Positions 55,505-63,945 are shown, counted from the first letter of the stretch. The stretch: 64,000 bases of DNA from Nocardioides cavernaquae (GCF_003600895.1 NZ_QYRP01000002.1:2728001-2792000); one strand, 5' to 3'. Notes: generated from the letters alone by a model not told the origin. Numbers and translations: made by a program.

Positions 55505-56746
55505 ATGCGGATCGCGCTGCTGTCTTATCGAAGCAAGCCGCACTGCGGTGGCCAGGGGATCTACGTCCGGCACCTGAGTCGCGAGCTCGTCGCGCTCGGC
55601 CACGAGGTCGAGGTCTTCTCGGGTCAGCCGTATCCGGAGCTCGACGAGGGCGTGAAGCTCACGAAGGTGCCGAGCCTCGACCTCTACCGCGAACCGGACC
55701 CGTTCCGCGTGCCGAAGCTGAGGGAGTTCCGCGACCTCATCGACGTCCAGGAATTCCTGATCATGTGCACGGCCGGCTTCCCGGAGCCGCGCACCTTCGC
55801 CAAGCGCGTCATCAAGCTCCTGCGTGAGCGCAAGGACGAGTTCGACGTCGTCCTCGACAACCAGGTGCTCGGTGAGGGCCTGCTCGAGATCGAGGCGCTC
55901 GGGCTGCCGATGGTCACCGCCATCCACCACCCGATCACGTTCGACCGGCGCATCGACCTCGCCGCAGCAACCGGGATCAGGCGCAAGCTCAGCCTGCGCC
56001 GCTGGTACGGCTTCCTGGGCATGCAGGGCAAGGTCGCCCGCGAGGCCCGCAAGGTCATCACGGTCTCCGAGTCGTCGTACCGCGACATCGCCACCGACTT
56101 CGGCGTCGACCCGCGGAAGATCGAGGTCATCCACCTCGGTGCGGACTCCGAGTTCCAGCCGCCGACGACGCCGCGTGTGCCCGGACGGATCCTTGCCATG
56201 GCGAGCGCGGACGCGCCGCTCAAGGGCATCGACATCCTCCTCGAGGCGTTCGCGAAGCTGCGCACCGAGCGAGACCTCGAGCTGATCCTGGTCAGCAAGC
56301 CCCAGGCCGGCGGTCCGACCGAGCAGCTCATCGAGCAGCTCGGGATCCGTGACTCGGTCACCTTCCAGAGTGGACTCACGCAGACCGCACTCGTCGAGCT
56401 GATGGGCTCGGCCGAGCTGGCCTGTGTGCCGTCGCGTTACGAAGGGTTCTCGCTGCCCACCGTCGAGCTGATGTCCTGCGCGACTCCGCTCGTCGTCAGC
56501 CGTGCCGGATCGATCCCCGAGGTCGTCGGCCCCGACGGCCTCTGCGCGGACCTGGTCACCCCCGGTGACCCCGAAGAGCTGCGCAAGGCGATCGCCGCGC
56601 TGCTCGACGACCCGGAGCGTCGCGCCCGGTATGGCGCCGCCGGACGCCGGCGGGTCGAGGAGACGTTCAGCTGGCACGCCGCCGCTGTGCACACCGCAGA
56701 AGCCCTGGCCGAGGTCATCGACCAGAAGAAGCAGGAGAACAACTGA
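55505..56746 (+). CDS. GT4-family glycosyltransferase
   Basis: A 413-residue GT-B glycosyltransferase. The N-terminal acceptor domain has the Gly-rich loop SKPHCGGQGIYVRHLSRELVA; the C-terminal donor domain has ASADAPLKGIDILLEAFAKL and the E-x7-E motif EGFSLPTVE of retaining GT4 enzymes. It transfers a sugar from a nucleotide donor to an unknown acceptor, probably a lipid or glycan carrier at the membrane face. Its stop shares a base with the methyltransferase ATG (TGATG). It leads a five- or six-gene cluster of unknown product. Confidence 0.9.
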   Translation: MRIALLSYRSKPHCGGQGIYVRHLSRELVALGHEVEVFSGQPYPELDEGVKLTKVPSLDLYREPDPFRVPKLREFRDLIDVQEFLIMCTAGFPEPRTFAKRVIKLLRERKDEFDVVLDNQVLGEGLLEIEALGLPMVTAIHHPITFDRRIDLAAATGIRRKLSLRRWYGFLGMQGKVAREARKVITVSESSYRDIATDFGVDPRKIEVIHLGADSEFQPPTTPRVPGRILAMASADAPLKGIDILLEAFAKLRTERDLELILVSKPQAGGPTEQLIEQLGIRDSVTFQSGLTQTALVELMGSAELACVPSRYEGFSLPTVELMSCATPLVVSRAGSIPEVVGPDGLCADLVTPGDPEELRKAIAALLDDPERRARYGAAGRRRVEETFSWHAAAVHTAEALAEVIDQKKQENN

Positions 56747-57498
56747 TGCTGACCGTCGACTTCGACCGCCTTGGCCTGCGCCCCGGCGACCGCGTCCTCG
56801 ACATGGGCGCCGGTGCCGGCCGCCACTCGTTCGAGATGTACCGCCGTGGCGCTGACGTGATCGCGCTCGACCAGGACGCCGACGAGCTGTCCGGTGTGCG
56901 CGACCTCTTCGTCGCCATGAAGGAGGCCGGCGAGGTCCCCGAGGGTGCTGAGGCCGACGTGAAGGAGGGCGACGCGCTGGCCCTTCCGTTCGCCGACGGA
57001 GAGTTCGACCGGATCGTCTGCGCCGAGGTGCTCGAGCACATCGCTGCCGACGTCGAGGCGATCAAGGAGCTGGTGCGCGTGCTGCGGCCCGGCGGCACCA
57101 TGGCGATCACGGTGCCCCGCTGGCTGCCCGAGGTCATCAACTGGAAGCTCTCGGCCGACTACCACAACGCCCCCGGTGGCCACATCCGGATCTACACCGA
57201 CCACGAGCTCATCGACAAGGTCACCAAGGCGGGCCGTCCGAACGACGGCACCGACGGCGATGCGATGATCTTCGAGGGCAAGGACTACGCCCACGGCCTG
57301 CACTCGCCGTACTGGTGGCTGAAGTGCGCCGTCGGCGTCAACAACGACAAGCACCCGCTCGTGAAGGCGTACCACCACGTCCTCGTCTGGGACATCATGA
57401 AGACGAAGGGCTGGAGCACGCTGACCCGCGGCGCGGAGAAGGCGCTCAACCCGGTCATCGGCAAGAGCATGGTGCTCTACTTCCGAAAGCCCGCGTGA
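56746..57498 (+). CDS. Class I SAM-dependent methyltransferase
   Basis: A 250-residue methyltransferase. Motif I is VLDMGAGAGRHSFEMYRRGADVIALDQD; ALPFADGEFDRIVCAEVLEHI covers motifs II/III, and VLRPGGTMAITVPRWLPEVINW the end of the core. The C-terminal 90 residues carry extra Trp/Tyr-rich segments (LHSPYWWLKCAVG, YHHVLVWDIMKTKGW) that may bind a lipid or aromatic acceptor. It is coupled to both neighbours, overlapping the next gene by four bases (GTGA). The acceptor is unknown. Confidence 0.88.
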   Translation: MLTVDFDRLGLRPGDRVLDMGAGAGRHSFEMYRRGADVIALDQDADELSGVRDLFVAMKEAGEVPEGAEADVKEGDALALPFADGEFDRIVCAEVLEHIAADVEAIKELVRVLRPGGTMAITVPRWLPEVINWKLSADYHNAPGGHIRIYTDHELIDKVTKAGRPNDGTDGDAMIFEGKDYAHGLHSPYWWLKCAVGVNNDKHPLVKAYHHVLVWDIMKTKGWSTLTRGAEKALNPVIGKSMVLYFRKPA

Positions 57499-58613
57499 CG
57501 CACGGGATGAGCACGCACCTCCCGTTCGTCGAGGGCATCCTCAGCGCTGACGACGTGGCCGCGACGGCCGCGTCGATCGCGCGCATGCAGGAACCCGATG
57601 GCGGCATCCCGTGGACCATCGGCGAGCACACCGACATCTGGAACCACGTCGAGGCGGCGATGGCGCTGCTCGTCGGCGGACAGGTCGAGGCTGCCGAGCG
57701 CGCGCTGCGATGGGTCCCGACGATGCAGCGGGCCGACGGCTCGTGGCCGATGAAGATCGTCGCCGGTGAGGTCGAGGACGACCGTGGCGAGGTCAACATG
57801 TCGGCGTACTTCGCGGTGGGCGTGTGGCACCACTGGCTGGTACGCCGCGACCGACGGTTCGTCGAAGAGCTCTGGCCGAGCGTGCGGGCGGGTCTCGACT
57901 TCGTGGTCTCGCTCCAGCAGGAGTGGGGCGGCATCCAGTGGACGCCGGTCGACGACTTCTGCCTGCTGACCGGCTGCTCGTCCATCTACCAGTCGCTGCG
58001 CGCCGGCGTGGCTCTCGCCGAGCTGCTCGACGAGCCGCAGCCCGAGTGGGAGCTCGCGGGCGGCCGGCTCGGCCACGCGATCCGTGAGCACGCGGACCTC
58101 TTCGCGGACAAGTCGAAGTACTCCATGGACTGGTACTACCCGGTGCTCGGCGGTGCGGTCCGCGGTGAGGCTGCCAGCGAGCTGCTCGCGACCCGCTGGG
58201 ATGACTTCGTCGTGCCCGGGCTGGGCACGCGCTGCGTCGACACAAACCCCTGGGTGACCGGCGCGGAGACCTGTGAGCTGGTGATGGCGCTCGATGCCAT
58301 CGATGACCACGAGCGGGCGCTGCAGCTGCTCGGCGAGATCCAGCACCTGCGCGCCGACGACGGCTCCTACTGGACCGGGTGGGTCTACGAGCTCGAGGGC
58401 TACGAGAACGAGACCCCCAACGTCTACTGGCCGGTCGAGCACACCACGTACACCGCTGCGGCGGTGCTGCTCGCGGTGGATGCCCTGGGCGACCGGTTCG
58501 GCGCGTCGACCCCGGGCTCGGGCATCATGCGCGGCAACTCGCTGGCCGGCGACTTCGCCGAGATCGCGCTCGAGTGCGGGTGCGAGGGAGTCGCTCAGCA
58601 CTCGCCGGCGTAG
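57495..58613 (+). CDS. Prenyltransferase/squalene cyclase-like alpha-toroid protein
   Basis: A 372-residue all-helical protein with Trp-rich repeats (MQEPDGGIPWTIGEHTDIWNH; MQRADGSWPM; VSLQQEWGGIQW) resembling the QW motifs of terpene cyclases and the alpha/alpha toroid of prenyltransferases and some glycoside hydrolases. The DxDD catalytic motif of squalene-hopene cyclases is not visible, so cyclase activity is doubtful; a glycosidase or unknown function is possible. GTG at 57495 overlaps the methyltransferase stop; ATG at 57507 is an alternative. Its end overlaps the convergent secreted protein gene by 19 bases. Confidence 0.75.
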   Translation: MTHGMSTHLPFVEGILSADDVAATAASIARMQEPDGGIPWTIGEHTDIWNHVEAAMALLVGGQVEAAERALRWVPTMQRADGSWPMKIVAGEVEDDRGEVNMSAYFAVGVWHHWLVRRDRRFVEELWPSVRAGLDFVVSLQQEWGGIQWTPVDDFCLLTGCSSIYQSLRAGVALAELLDEPQPEWELAGGRLGHAIREHADLFADKSKYSMDWYYPVLGGAVRGEAASELLATRWDDFVVPGLGTRCVDTNPWVTGAETCELVMALDAIDDHERALQLLGEIQHLRADDGSYWTGWVYELEGYENETPNVYWPVEHTTYTAAAVLLAVDALGDRFGASTPGSGIMRGNSLAGDFAEIALECGCEGVAQHSPA

Positions 58614-59407
58614 TCCGCAGGGAGGGGCGCGGGCGCAGCGACCGACTTCAGGTCGGGCCGCTGGAGGGAGTACCAGCGATCCCAGTCGGCCGTGAACCGG
58701 GTGTGCGTCATCGTGGTGCCGGGCTCACCGTCCAGGACGAGTCGCGGCACCAGCGCAACCGCCGGGATCGCGGTGGGGGCCTGCGTCCTGGTGAGCCGTC
58801 CCCGGACCTGTCCATCCGCGAACCAGGCGATGAAGTCGTCGGTGACCTCGACGGCCACGGTGTGCCAGGTGGACCGGTCACGGGGGAGCCCGATGCTGCC
58901 TGCCCACTGCGTGTCACCTGCGTGCACGCCATAGGTCGTGGCCGCGTCGTAGCCGGTCCACGCGGCGACGGTGATGGTCGGGGACGGGCATGTGCCGGGC
59001 GCCGCGCCACGCGGCACCAGCTCGACCCGCATGCCGTAGGGCGTCGCGAGCGTGCCGAACTGGGGCGCGCGCACCTTGAACTCCCAGCGCCCGCGGCTGT
59101 GCCCGGGTGCGTTGAGGACCGAGACCACGTCGCCCGTCGACGCCGCACCCATCGGCCCGGAGTCGAGGGCGATCATGCCCACGAAGTTGGTGACGCGGCC
59201 GGTCCCGTCCGCCCAGTCGGTCCAGGGAGCGATGGGCTGGCCCTGCTCCCAGTCCCAGACCTCCTGTGCGCCGCCCCAGCCGTAGGCCTGACTGGCGGTG
59301 GCAGGCGTCGCGGCTCCGGCACCGGTCACGGGCAGCGCAGACGGGCCCAGGAGACAGGCAGCGAGGACAGCGGAGGCAACGCCAGCGAGGGCACGCGGCG
59401 CGATCAC
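58595..59407 (-). CDS. Secreted GH16-like concanavalin-fold protein lacking clear catalytic residues
   Basis: A 270-residue exported protein: signal peptide about 1-28 (ALAGVASAVLAACLLGPSALPVTGAGA). Beta-sandwich features resembling glycoside hydrolase family 16 follow, with GRWEFKVRAPQFGTLATPYGMRVELV and STWHTVAVEVTDDFIAWFADGQVRG. The GH16 catalytic ExDxxE signature is not evident where it would be expected, so it may be a binding protein. GTG at 59407 overlaps the stop of the upstream secreted-protein gene by four bases. It forms an antisense pair with the cyclase-like gene at its 3' end. Confidence 0.7.
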   Translation of the reverse strand: MIAPRALAGVASAVLAACLLGPSALPVTGAGAATPATASQAYGWGGAQEVWDWEQGQPIAPWTDWADGTGRVTNFVGMIALDSGPMGAASTGDVVSVLNAPGHSRGRWEFKVRAPQFGTLATPYGMRVELVPRGAAPGTCPSPTITVAAWTGYDAATTYGVHAGDTQWAGSIGLPRDRSTWHTVAVEVTDDFIAWFADGQVRGRLTRTQAPTAIPAVALVPRLVLDGEPGTTMTHTRFTADWDRWYSLQRPDLKSVAAPAPLPADYAGEC

Positions 59408-60084
59408 GGCGCCACCTCGAGGACGACCGGGAAGGACGGGTACCAGCCGACGCCGTTCCATCCGAGCGACCGCGCACGGTACGTCGTGGTGCCCGGCGCC
59501 GGCACGGTGAACGCGATGGTCGCGGCTCCCGTGCTGTCGGTGGCCAGCGGGCCGCCGACGTCGGTCCAGGAGCCGTCGGGGTTGCGGCTCTGCAGCGCGA
59601 CCGGGCGTCCGGTCCGGACCGGCCAGGTCTTCACCACGGCGCTGGCCTGTGCGCCCTGTGTCGCCCGGGCGGGAAGCGTGAGGACCGTGTCCTGCTGGTC
59701 GGCGACGACGGAGCGCGTGGGCGTCGCGAGGGCGCCGTAGCGACGCCCGTTGATCGTGACCGCCTTCGCGAACACCCGGTAGTAGTTGGTGGGCATGGCG
59801 TGGAGTCGCGTGGCCAAGGTGAGGGCTCCGGTGCTCGCGGTCTTGCCACTCACCACGGCGTACCAGGTGCTGCCGAGCTGGCGCTGCAGCTGCACTGGCC
59901 GCACCACCCGCGTGGGGAGGGTGCCACGGAACGTCAGCGACTCGCCGGGCAGGCCGCGCGAGCGGCTGGCGGTGAGGCTGCCGGCGACGGTGCCGCTCGC
60001 GGGTGAGCTGAGCAGCGGCAGGATCAGCAGGCAGGCGAGCACGAGCGCCACGCGCCACAGCACGCCGCTGCGTCGTACTCCCAT
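59404..60084 (-). CDS. Secreted Ig-like beta-sandwich protein
   Basis: A 226-residue exported protein with signal peptide or anchor (residues about 8-32: VLWRVALVLACLLILPLLSSPASG). It continues as two beta-sandwich-like domains of about 90 residues each, with alternating strands such as LTFRGTLP, RPVQLQRQLGSTWYAVVSGKT, then RPVALQSRNPDGSWTDVGGPLATDSTGAATIAFTVP. These look like bacterial Ig-like or 'SH3/Big' type domains, without catalytic motifs. GGGGAG precedes the ATG at 60084. It is coupled to the GH16-like gene. Function unknown; a wall adhesin or structural partner is possible. Confidence 0.68.
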   Translation of the reverse strand: MGVRRSGVLWRVALVLACLLILPLLSSPASGTVAGSLTASRSRGLPGESLTFRGTLPTRVVRPVQLQRQLGSTWYAVVSGKTASTGALTLATRLHAMPTNYYRVFAKAVTINGRRYGALATPTRSVVADQQDTVLTLPARATQGAQASAVVKTWPVRTGRPVALQSRNPDGSWTDVGGPLATDSTGAATIAFTVPAPGTTTYRARSLGWNGVGWYPSFPVVLEVAP

Positions 60085-60139
60085 GGTCGCTCCCCGCTGA
60101 CTCGCCCCGGCTTCACGATAGTGAGGCGAGGCGCTGACG

Positions 60140-60775
60140 TCAGGACTTCTGCAGGACCCGCATCGAGCCGAGCGCCTCGACCTCGGTGAAGTCACCGCTG
60201 GCAAGGGCGGGGAGGTAGATCTGCTCGTACGGCGGGCGGCCGCCGTCAGCCGGATCGGGGAAGACGTCGTGGATCACGAGCAGTCCGCCGGACTGGATCT
60301 TGGGCACCCACGCCGCGTAGTCGTTGCGGGCCGGCTCCTCGCCGTGGCCGCCGTCGATGAAGAGCAGGGACAGCGGCGTCTGCCAGTGGCGGGCAACGGG
60401 CAGGGACTTGCCGATGACGGCGATGACCTGGTCCTCGAGGCCGGCGCGCGCAATGTTCTTGCGGAAGGTCGGGAGCGTGTCCATCAGACCGAACTCCGGG
60501 TCGACGACGGACGTGTCGTGGTGCTCCCAGCCGGCCTGGTTCTCCTCCGAGCCACGGTGGTGGTCGACGGTGAAGACGGTCCCGTCGACCTCGCGGGCAG
60601 CCGCGCCGAGATAGATCGCGGACTTGCCGCAGTAGGTGCCGACCTCGAGCGCAGGACCCGTCGGCAGCTGCTGGAGCGCGCGACGGAACAGCAGCAGGCC
60701 CTCGTCGTCGGGCATGAAGCCCTTGGCCGCGCGGGCGTGCTCGAGGAGGGCGGGGTCCATCGCGGTGCTGATCAC
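60140..60775 (-). CDS. Class I SAM-dependent methyltransferase (Methyltransf_24-like)
   Basis: A 211-residue protein with a Rossmann core: LEVGTYCGKSAIYLGAAA (motif I), TVFTVDHHRGSEENQAGWEHH (acidic end of beta-2), PLSLLFIDGGHGEEPARNDYAAW and GGLLVIHDVFPD. The IDGGH motif and His residues resemble metal-dependent O-methyltransferases of the CmcI/Methyltransf_24 type acting on sugars or small molecules. GTG at 60775 is chosen because TAGGGT lies 7 bases upstream. It lies 55 bases upstream of the secreted protein gene, on the same strand. Confidence 0.82.
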   Translation of the reverse strand: MISTAMDPALLEHARAAKGFMPDDEGLLLFRRALQQLPTGPALEVGTYCGKSAIYLGAAAREVDGTVFTVDHHRGSEENQAGWEHHDTSVVDPEFGLMDTLPTFRKNIARAGLEDQVIAVIGKSLPVARHWQTPLSLLFIDGGHGEEPARNDYAAWVPKIQSGGLLVIHDVFPDPADGGRPPYEQIYLPALASGDFTEVEALGSMRVLQKS

Positions 60776-60782
60776 GGGCGTC

Positions 60783-60788
60783 ACCCTA
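60783..60788 (-). promoter_or_regulatory. Leaderless -10 element for the Methyltransf_24-like gene
   Basis: TAGGGT on the minus strand ends 7 bases before the GTG at 60775. Confidence 0.5.
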
Positions 60789-60809
60789 GTGTCTGGGACA
60801 ATCAGAACC

Positions 60810-61352
60810 ATGCCCGGCACGTATGACTTCGAACTCCGCCCGGGTGAGCCCGTCGACATCTCCGATTCTGTGTCTGCACGGGTCCGTGCCCGCTACTTCC
60901 GTGACGTGGTGGGGGAGTTCGCGACCGGCGTCGTCATCGTGACGGCCAGCGCCGATGGCCGGCCGGTCGGCATGACCTGCCAGACCTTCTCCAGCGTCTC
61001 CCTGGACCCGCCGCTGGTCTGCTTCCTGCCTGCGCACACCTCCCGCTCGTGGCCGCTGATGCGCGAGGCCGGGCACTTCTGCGTGAACGTGCTCGCGGAG
61101 GACCAGGCCGACATCGCCGGCGTCTTCGCCTCCAAGGGAGCCGACAAGTTCGCTGACGTGTTGTGGCGTCCGGCGGAGAGCGGGGCACCGATCCTCGACG
61201 GCGCGCTGGCCTACGTGGACTGCACGCTGGAGGCGGTCCATCCCGCCGGCGACCACGACATCGTGGTCGGCCGGGTCCGGGCGCTCTCGACCCTGCGCGC
61301 TGCCGATCCGTTGCTGTACCACCGGGGTGGCTTCACCACGACGCGTCCCTGA
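60810..61352 (+). CDS. Flavin reductase family protein
   Basis: A 180-residue flavin reductase of the HpaC/HsaB type, using NAD(P)H to supply reduced FMN or FAD to a monooxygenase. Core motifs: FATGVVIVTASADGRPVGMTCQTFSSVSLDPPLV (FMN binding) and FCVNVLAEDQADIAGVFASKG. No partner monooxygenase lies in the window, so the process is unknown; in lipid-degrading actinobacteria such reductases often serve steroid or aromatic oxygenases. It is followed by the TetR-like C-terminal domain gene with an 18-base gap. Confidence 0.9.
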   Translation: MPGTYDFELRPGEPVDISDSVSARVRARYFRDVVGEFATGVVIVTASADGRPVGMTCQTFSSVSLDPPLVCFLPAHTSRSWPLMREAGHFCVNVLAEDQADIAGVFASKGADKFADVLWRPAESGAPILDGALAYVDCTLEAVHPAGDHDIVVGRVRALSTLRAADPLLYHRGGFTTTRP

Positions 61353-61358
61353 CCTCCC

Positions 61359-61364
61359 TACGAT
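61359..61364 (+). promoter_or_regulatory. Leaderless -10 element for the TetR ligand-domain gene
   Basis: TACGAT ends 6 bases before the GTG at 61371, overlapping the gap after the flavin reductase. Confidence 0.5.
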
Positions 61365-61370
61365 GGGCGG

Positions 61371-61823
61371 GTGCAGGATGACTTCGCGGACCGGATCACG
61401 CGGCGCTTCCTCAAGCTCTGTGAGAACCCCCGCACGCAGCGTGTGGTGATCGGGTTCGTCCAGTCGACCCTCGAGGGCGACGCGCGCAGCCAGCGCCTCT
61501 ACAAGTACCTCAACCGCATGGTCTTCGCGCCGCTCGCCGGACCAGCCGGCATGCACGTCTCCACGGTCCGCTTCCAGCTGGTCGCGTCGACGCTCGCGGG
61601 CCTGGCGATGATGCGCTACGTCGTGAAGCTCGAGCCGCTCGCCTCCATGACGGTGGAGGAGCTCGTCCCGGTGCTTGCTCCTGCCGTCCGTGGCGCCCTT
61701 CAGGCCGAGCCGGTGGGGGAGCTGCCCGCCTGGGACGACGAGTCCGCGCCGTACCCGCTCGCGGAACGGCACTCCCTCGACGCCCACCGCTCCTGGAAGC
61801 TGACCGGCCGACTCGCCCCCTGA
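61371..61823 (+). CDS. TetR C-terminal ligand-domain protein without HTH
   Basis: A 150-residue protein whose whole length matches the C-terminal effector domain of a TetR subgroup: DFADRITRRFLKLCENPRTQRVVIGFVQS, LYKYLNRMVFAPLAGPAGM, and FQLVASTLAGLAMMRYVVKLEPLAS. The usual 60-residue helix-turn-helix head is absent. Only 18 bases separate it from the flavin reductase gene, and TACGAT is spaced for the GTG at 61371, so it is not a truncation of an annotated start. It could be a stand-alone ligand sensor or a heterodimer partner that blocks a full TetR protein. The other option is a decayed gene. Confidence 0.72.
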   Translation: MQDDFADRITRRFLKLCENPRTQRVVIGFVQSTLEGDARSQRLYKYLNRMVFAPLAGPAGMHVSTVRFQLVASTLAGLAMMRYVVKLEPLASMTVEELVPVLAPAVRGALQAEPVGELPAWDDESAPYPLAERHSLDAHRSWKLTGRLAP

Positions 61824-61825
61824 GG

Positions 61826-62695
61826 TCAGGCCTGAAGGGCCTCGATGGCCTCGGCGATCGCCAGCGTGCGCTTGGCGGACTCGACGTGGAGGTTCTCGAC
61901 CATCCGGTTGTTGTAGGTCACGACGCCGCCGGTGGAGGCTTCGAACGCCTCGATCAGGCCCTTGGCGTCCTCGATCGCCTGCTCGCTCGGGGCGAACCCG
62001 GAGTTGGCCGGCTCGACCTGACCCGGGTGGATCAGGGTCTTGCCGTCGAAGCCCATCTGGCGGCCCTGCTCGACCTCGGCTGCGAAGCCTTCGGCGTTCT
62101 TCACGTCGTTGTAGACGCCGTCGATGATGACGATGCCGGCAGCGCGGGCCGCGAGCAGCGCCAGGCCGAGGCCGGTGATGACGGGCTGGCGGCCGGGGAC
62201 GTGCTCGGCGTAGAGCTCCTTGACCAGGTCGTTGGTGCCCATGACGAAGCCGGTCAGGCGCGGGGAGGCCGTGGCGATGGACAGCGCGTTGAGCATGCCG
62301 ATCGGGGTCTCGACCATCGCCCAGAGCTTGGTCTTCTCGGGCGCGCCGGCGGCCTCGAGCGAAGCCACGAGAGCGAGGACCTCCTCGGCGGAGTTGACCT
62401 TCGGGACGAGTACGACGTCGGGGCCGGCCTTCGCGGCGACCGCGATGTCCTCGTCGTGCCACTCGGTGCCGATGCCGTTGACCCGGATGATCAGCTCGCG
62501 GCGGCCGTACTCACCGGACTGCACGGCGGCAGCGGCGGCGACACGGGCCTCGGGCTTGGCGTCGGGTGCGACGGCGTCCTCGAGGTCGAAGATGATGCCG
62601 TCGGCGGCGATCGTCTTGGCCTTCTCCAGTGCCCGCTCGTTGGAGCTCGGCATGTAGAGGACGGAGCGGCGGGGGCGGAAGTCTGCGTTGCTCAT
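61826..62695 (-). CDS. HpcH/HpaI aldolase, CitE-like (malyl-CoA lyase/thioesterase type)
   Basis: A 289-residue CitE-like protein. RRSVLYMPSSNERALEKAKT is the typical start, IIFDLEDAVAPDAKP carries metal-binding residues, and VPKVNSAEEV, WAMVETPIGMLNAL (Glu ligand) and GTNDLVKEL complete the active site. Relatives are citrate lyase beta subunits, (S)-citramalyl-CoA lyases and (3S)-malyl-CoA thioesterases. With the neighbouring lyase (3 bases upstream), a malyl-CoA or methylmalyl-CoA step is likely. No citrate lyase alpha/gamma subunits are nearby, arguing against citrate lyase. Confidence 0.88.
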   Translation of the reverse strand: MSNADFRPRRSVLYMPSSNERALEKAKTIAADGIIFDLEDAVAPDAKPEARVAAAAAVQSGEYGRRELIIRVNGIGTEWHDEDIAVAAKAGPDVVLVPKVNSAEEVLALVASLEAAGAPEKTKLWAMVETPIGMLNALSIATASPRLTGFVMGTNDLVKELYAEHVPGRQPVITGLGLALLAARAAGIVIIDGVYNDVKNAEGFAAEVEQGRQMGFDGKTLIHPGQVEPANSGFAPSEQAIEDAKGLIEAFEASTGGVVTYNNRMVENLHVESAKRTLAIAEAIEALQA

Positions 62696-62698
62696 GAG

Positions 62699-63784
62699 TC
62701 AGGCTCCCTCTTCCAGCTCGATCGCGTCGTAGGTGGCCTTGAGGTTCGGGTCGATCGCGGCGAGCTGCTCCGCAAGGGCGACCAGGACCAGGCACTGCTT
62801 CAGGGAGGCGTCGTCCTCCATCTTGCCGTCGAGCATCACGGCGCCGGTGCCGTCGCCCATGGCGGCAACCACGCGGCGGGCGTGCTTGATGTCCTCGACG
62901 GAGGGGGAGAAGACGCGGTTGGCGATCTCGATCTGCTTCGGGTGCAGCGACCACGTGCCGACGCAGCCGAGCAGGAAGGCGTTGCGGAACTGGTCCTCAC
63001 ACGCGACGACGTCGGCGATGTCACCGAACGGGCCGTAGTAGGGGTAGATGCCGTGCATCGCGCAGGCGTCGACCATCTTGGCAATCGTGTAGTGCCACAG
63101 GTCCTGCTGGTACGTCGTGCGGGCGGCGTTGATGTCGTTCGTGCCGTCGGCAGCGCGCGGCGGGTCCTGGCGGACCAGGTAGCCCGGGTGGCCGCCGCCG
63201 ACGCGGGTGGTCTTCATCTTGCGGTCGGCGGCCAGGTCGGCCGGGCCGAGGGAGAGGCCCTGCATGCGCGGGGACGCGCCGCAGATCTCCTCGACGTTGG
63301 CGACGCCGCGGGCGGTCTCGAGGATCGCGTGGATCAGGATCGGCTTGGTGATGCCGGCCTTCGCCTCGAGCTGCGCGAGGAGGCGGTCGATGTAGTGGAT
63401 GTCCTCGGCGCCCTGCACCTTCGGGACCATGATGACGTCGAGCTTCTCGCCGATGGCCGGCACGAGCGTGGTCAGGTCGTCCAGCACCCAGGGGCTGTCG
63501 AGCGAGTTGATCCGGGTCCACAGCTGGGTGGGGCCGAAGTCCGTGGCCTGGGCGATCCGGACGAGGCCCTCGCGGGCGGCCACCTTGTTGTCGGCCTTGA
63601 CGGCGTCCTCGAGGTTGCCGAGCAGCACGTCGACGGTGCCGACCATGGCCGGGATCTTGGCGGCCATCTTCTCGTTCGACGGGTCGAAGAAGTGGATGGC
63701 ACGGCTCGGGCGGGCCGGAATCTCACGGACCGGGGTGGGCGCGCCCACGGCGAGCGGGGCGAAGAAATCCTTGGCTGAACGCAT
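62699..63784 (-). CDS. L-malyl-CoA/beta-methylmalyl-CoA lyase-like protein
   Basis: A 361-residue HpcH/HpaI family lyase, longer than its neighbour, resembling Mcl1. Features include [19 protein letters not shown] (metal site region), [36 protein letters not shown] (Glu ligand) and [13 protein letters not shown]. It would cleave malyl-CoA to acetyl-CoA and glyoxylate, or beta-methylmalyl-CoA to propionyl-CoA and glyoxylate. This links to the glyoxylate or ethylmalonyl-CoA route, of which no other genes are in the window. It is co-directional with the CitE-like gene, probably one operon. Confidence 0.86.
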   Translation of the reverse strand: MRSAKDFFAPLAVGAPTPVREIPARPSRAIHFFDPSNEKMAAKIPAMVGTVDVLLGNLEDAVKADNKVAAREGLVRIAQATDFGPTQLWTRINSLDSPWVLDDLTTLVPAIGEKLDVIMVPKVQGAEDIHYIDRLLAQLEAKAGITKPILIHAILETARGVANVEEICGASPRMQGLSLGPADLAADRKMKTTRVGGGHPGYLVRQDPPRAADGTNDINAARTTYQQDLWHYTIAKMVDACAMHGIYPYYGPFGDIADVVACEDQFRNAFLLGCVGTWSLHPKQIEIANRVFSPSVEDIKHARRVVAAMGDGTGAVMLDGKMEDDASLKQCLVLVALAEQLAAIDPNLKATYDAIELEEGA

Positions 63785-63932
63785 GAGCGGGACGCTAGCA
63801 GCGTTCGGCCCCGGATCCAGAGGTCCTCCGGGTCCCGGACGAGGGTGACGGTCCTCACGGTCCTGTGGCGAGTGAACGATTCATGTGACGTACGTGGTGC
63901 GACTGCCCAATGTCGCGGGCCGTCTGCTCCGA

Positions 63933-63938
63933 TATCCT
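63933..63938 (+). promoter_or_regulatory. Leaderless -10 element for the gene at the window end
   Basis: TATCCT ends 7 bases before the ATG at 63946. Confidence 0.5.
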
Positions 63939-63945
63939 GCTTTAC

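Noticed and set aside
61886..63778. 630-codon plus-strand open frame opposite the two lyases
   Set aside because: Runs through both convincing minus-strand lyase genes; Asp/Gly/Val-rich without motifs.
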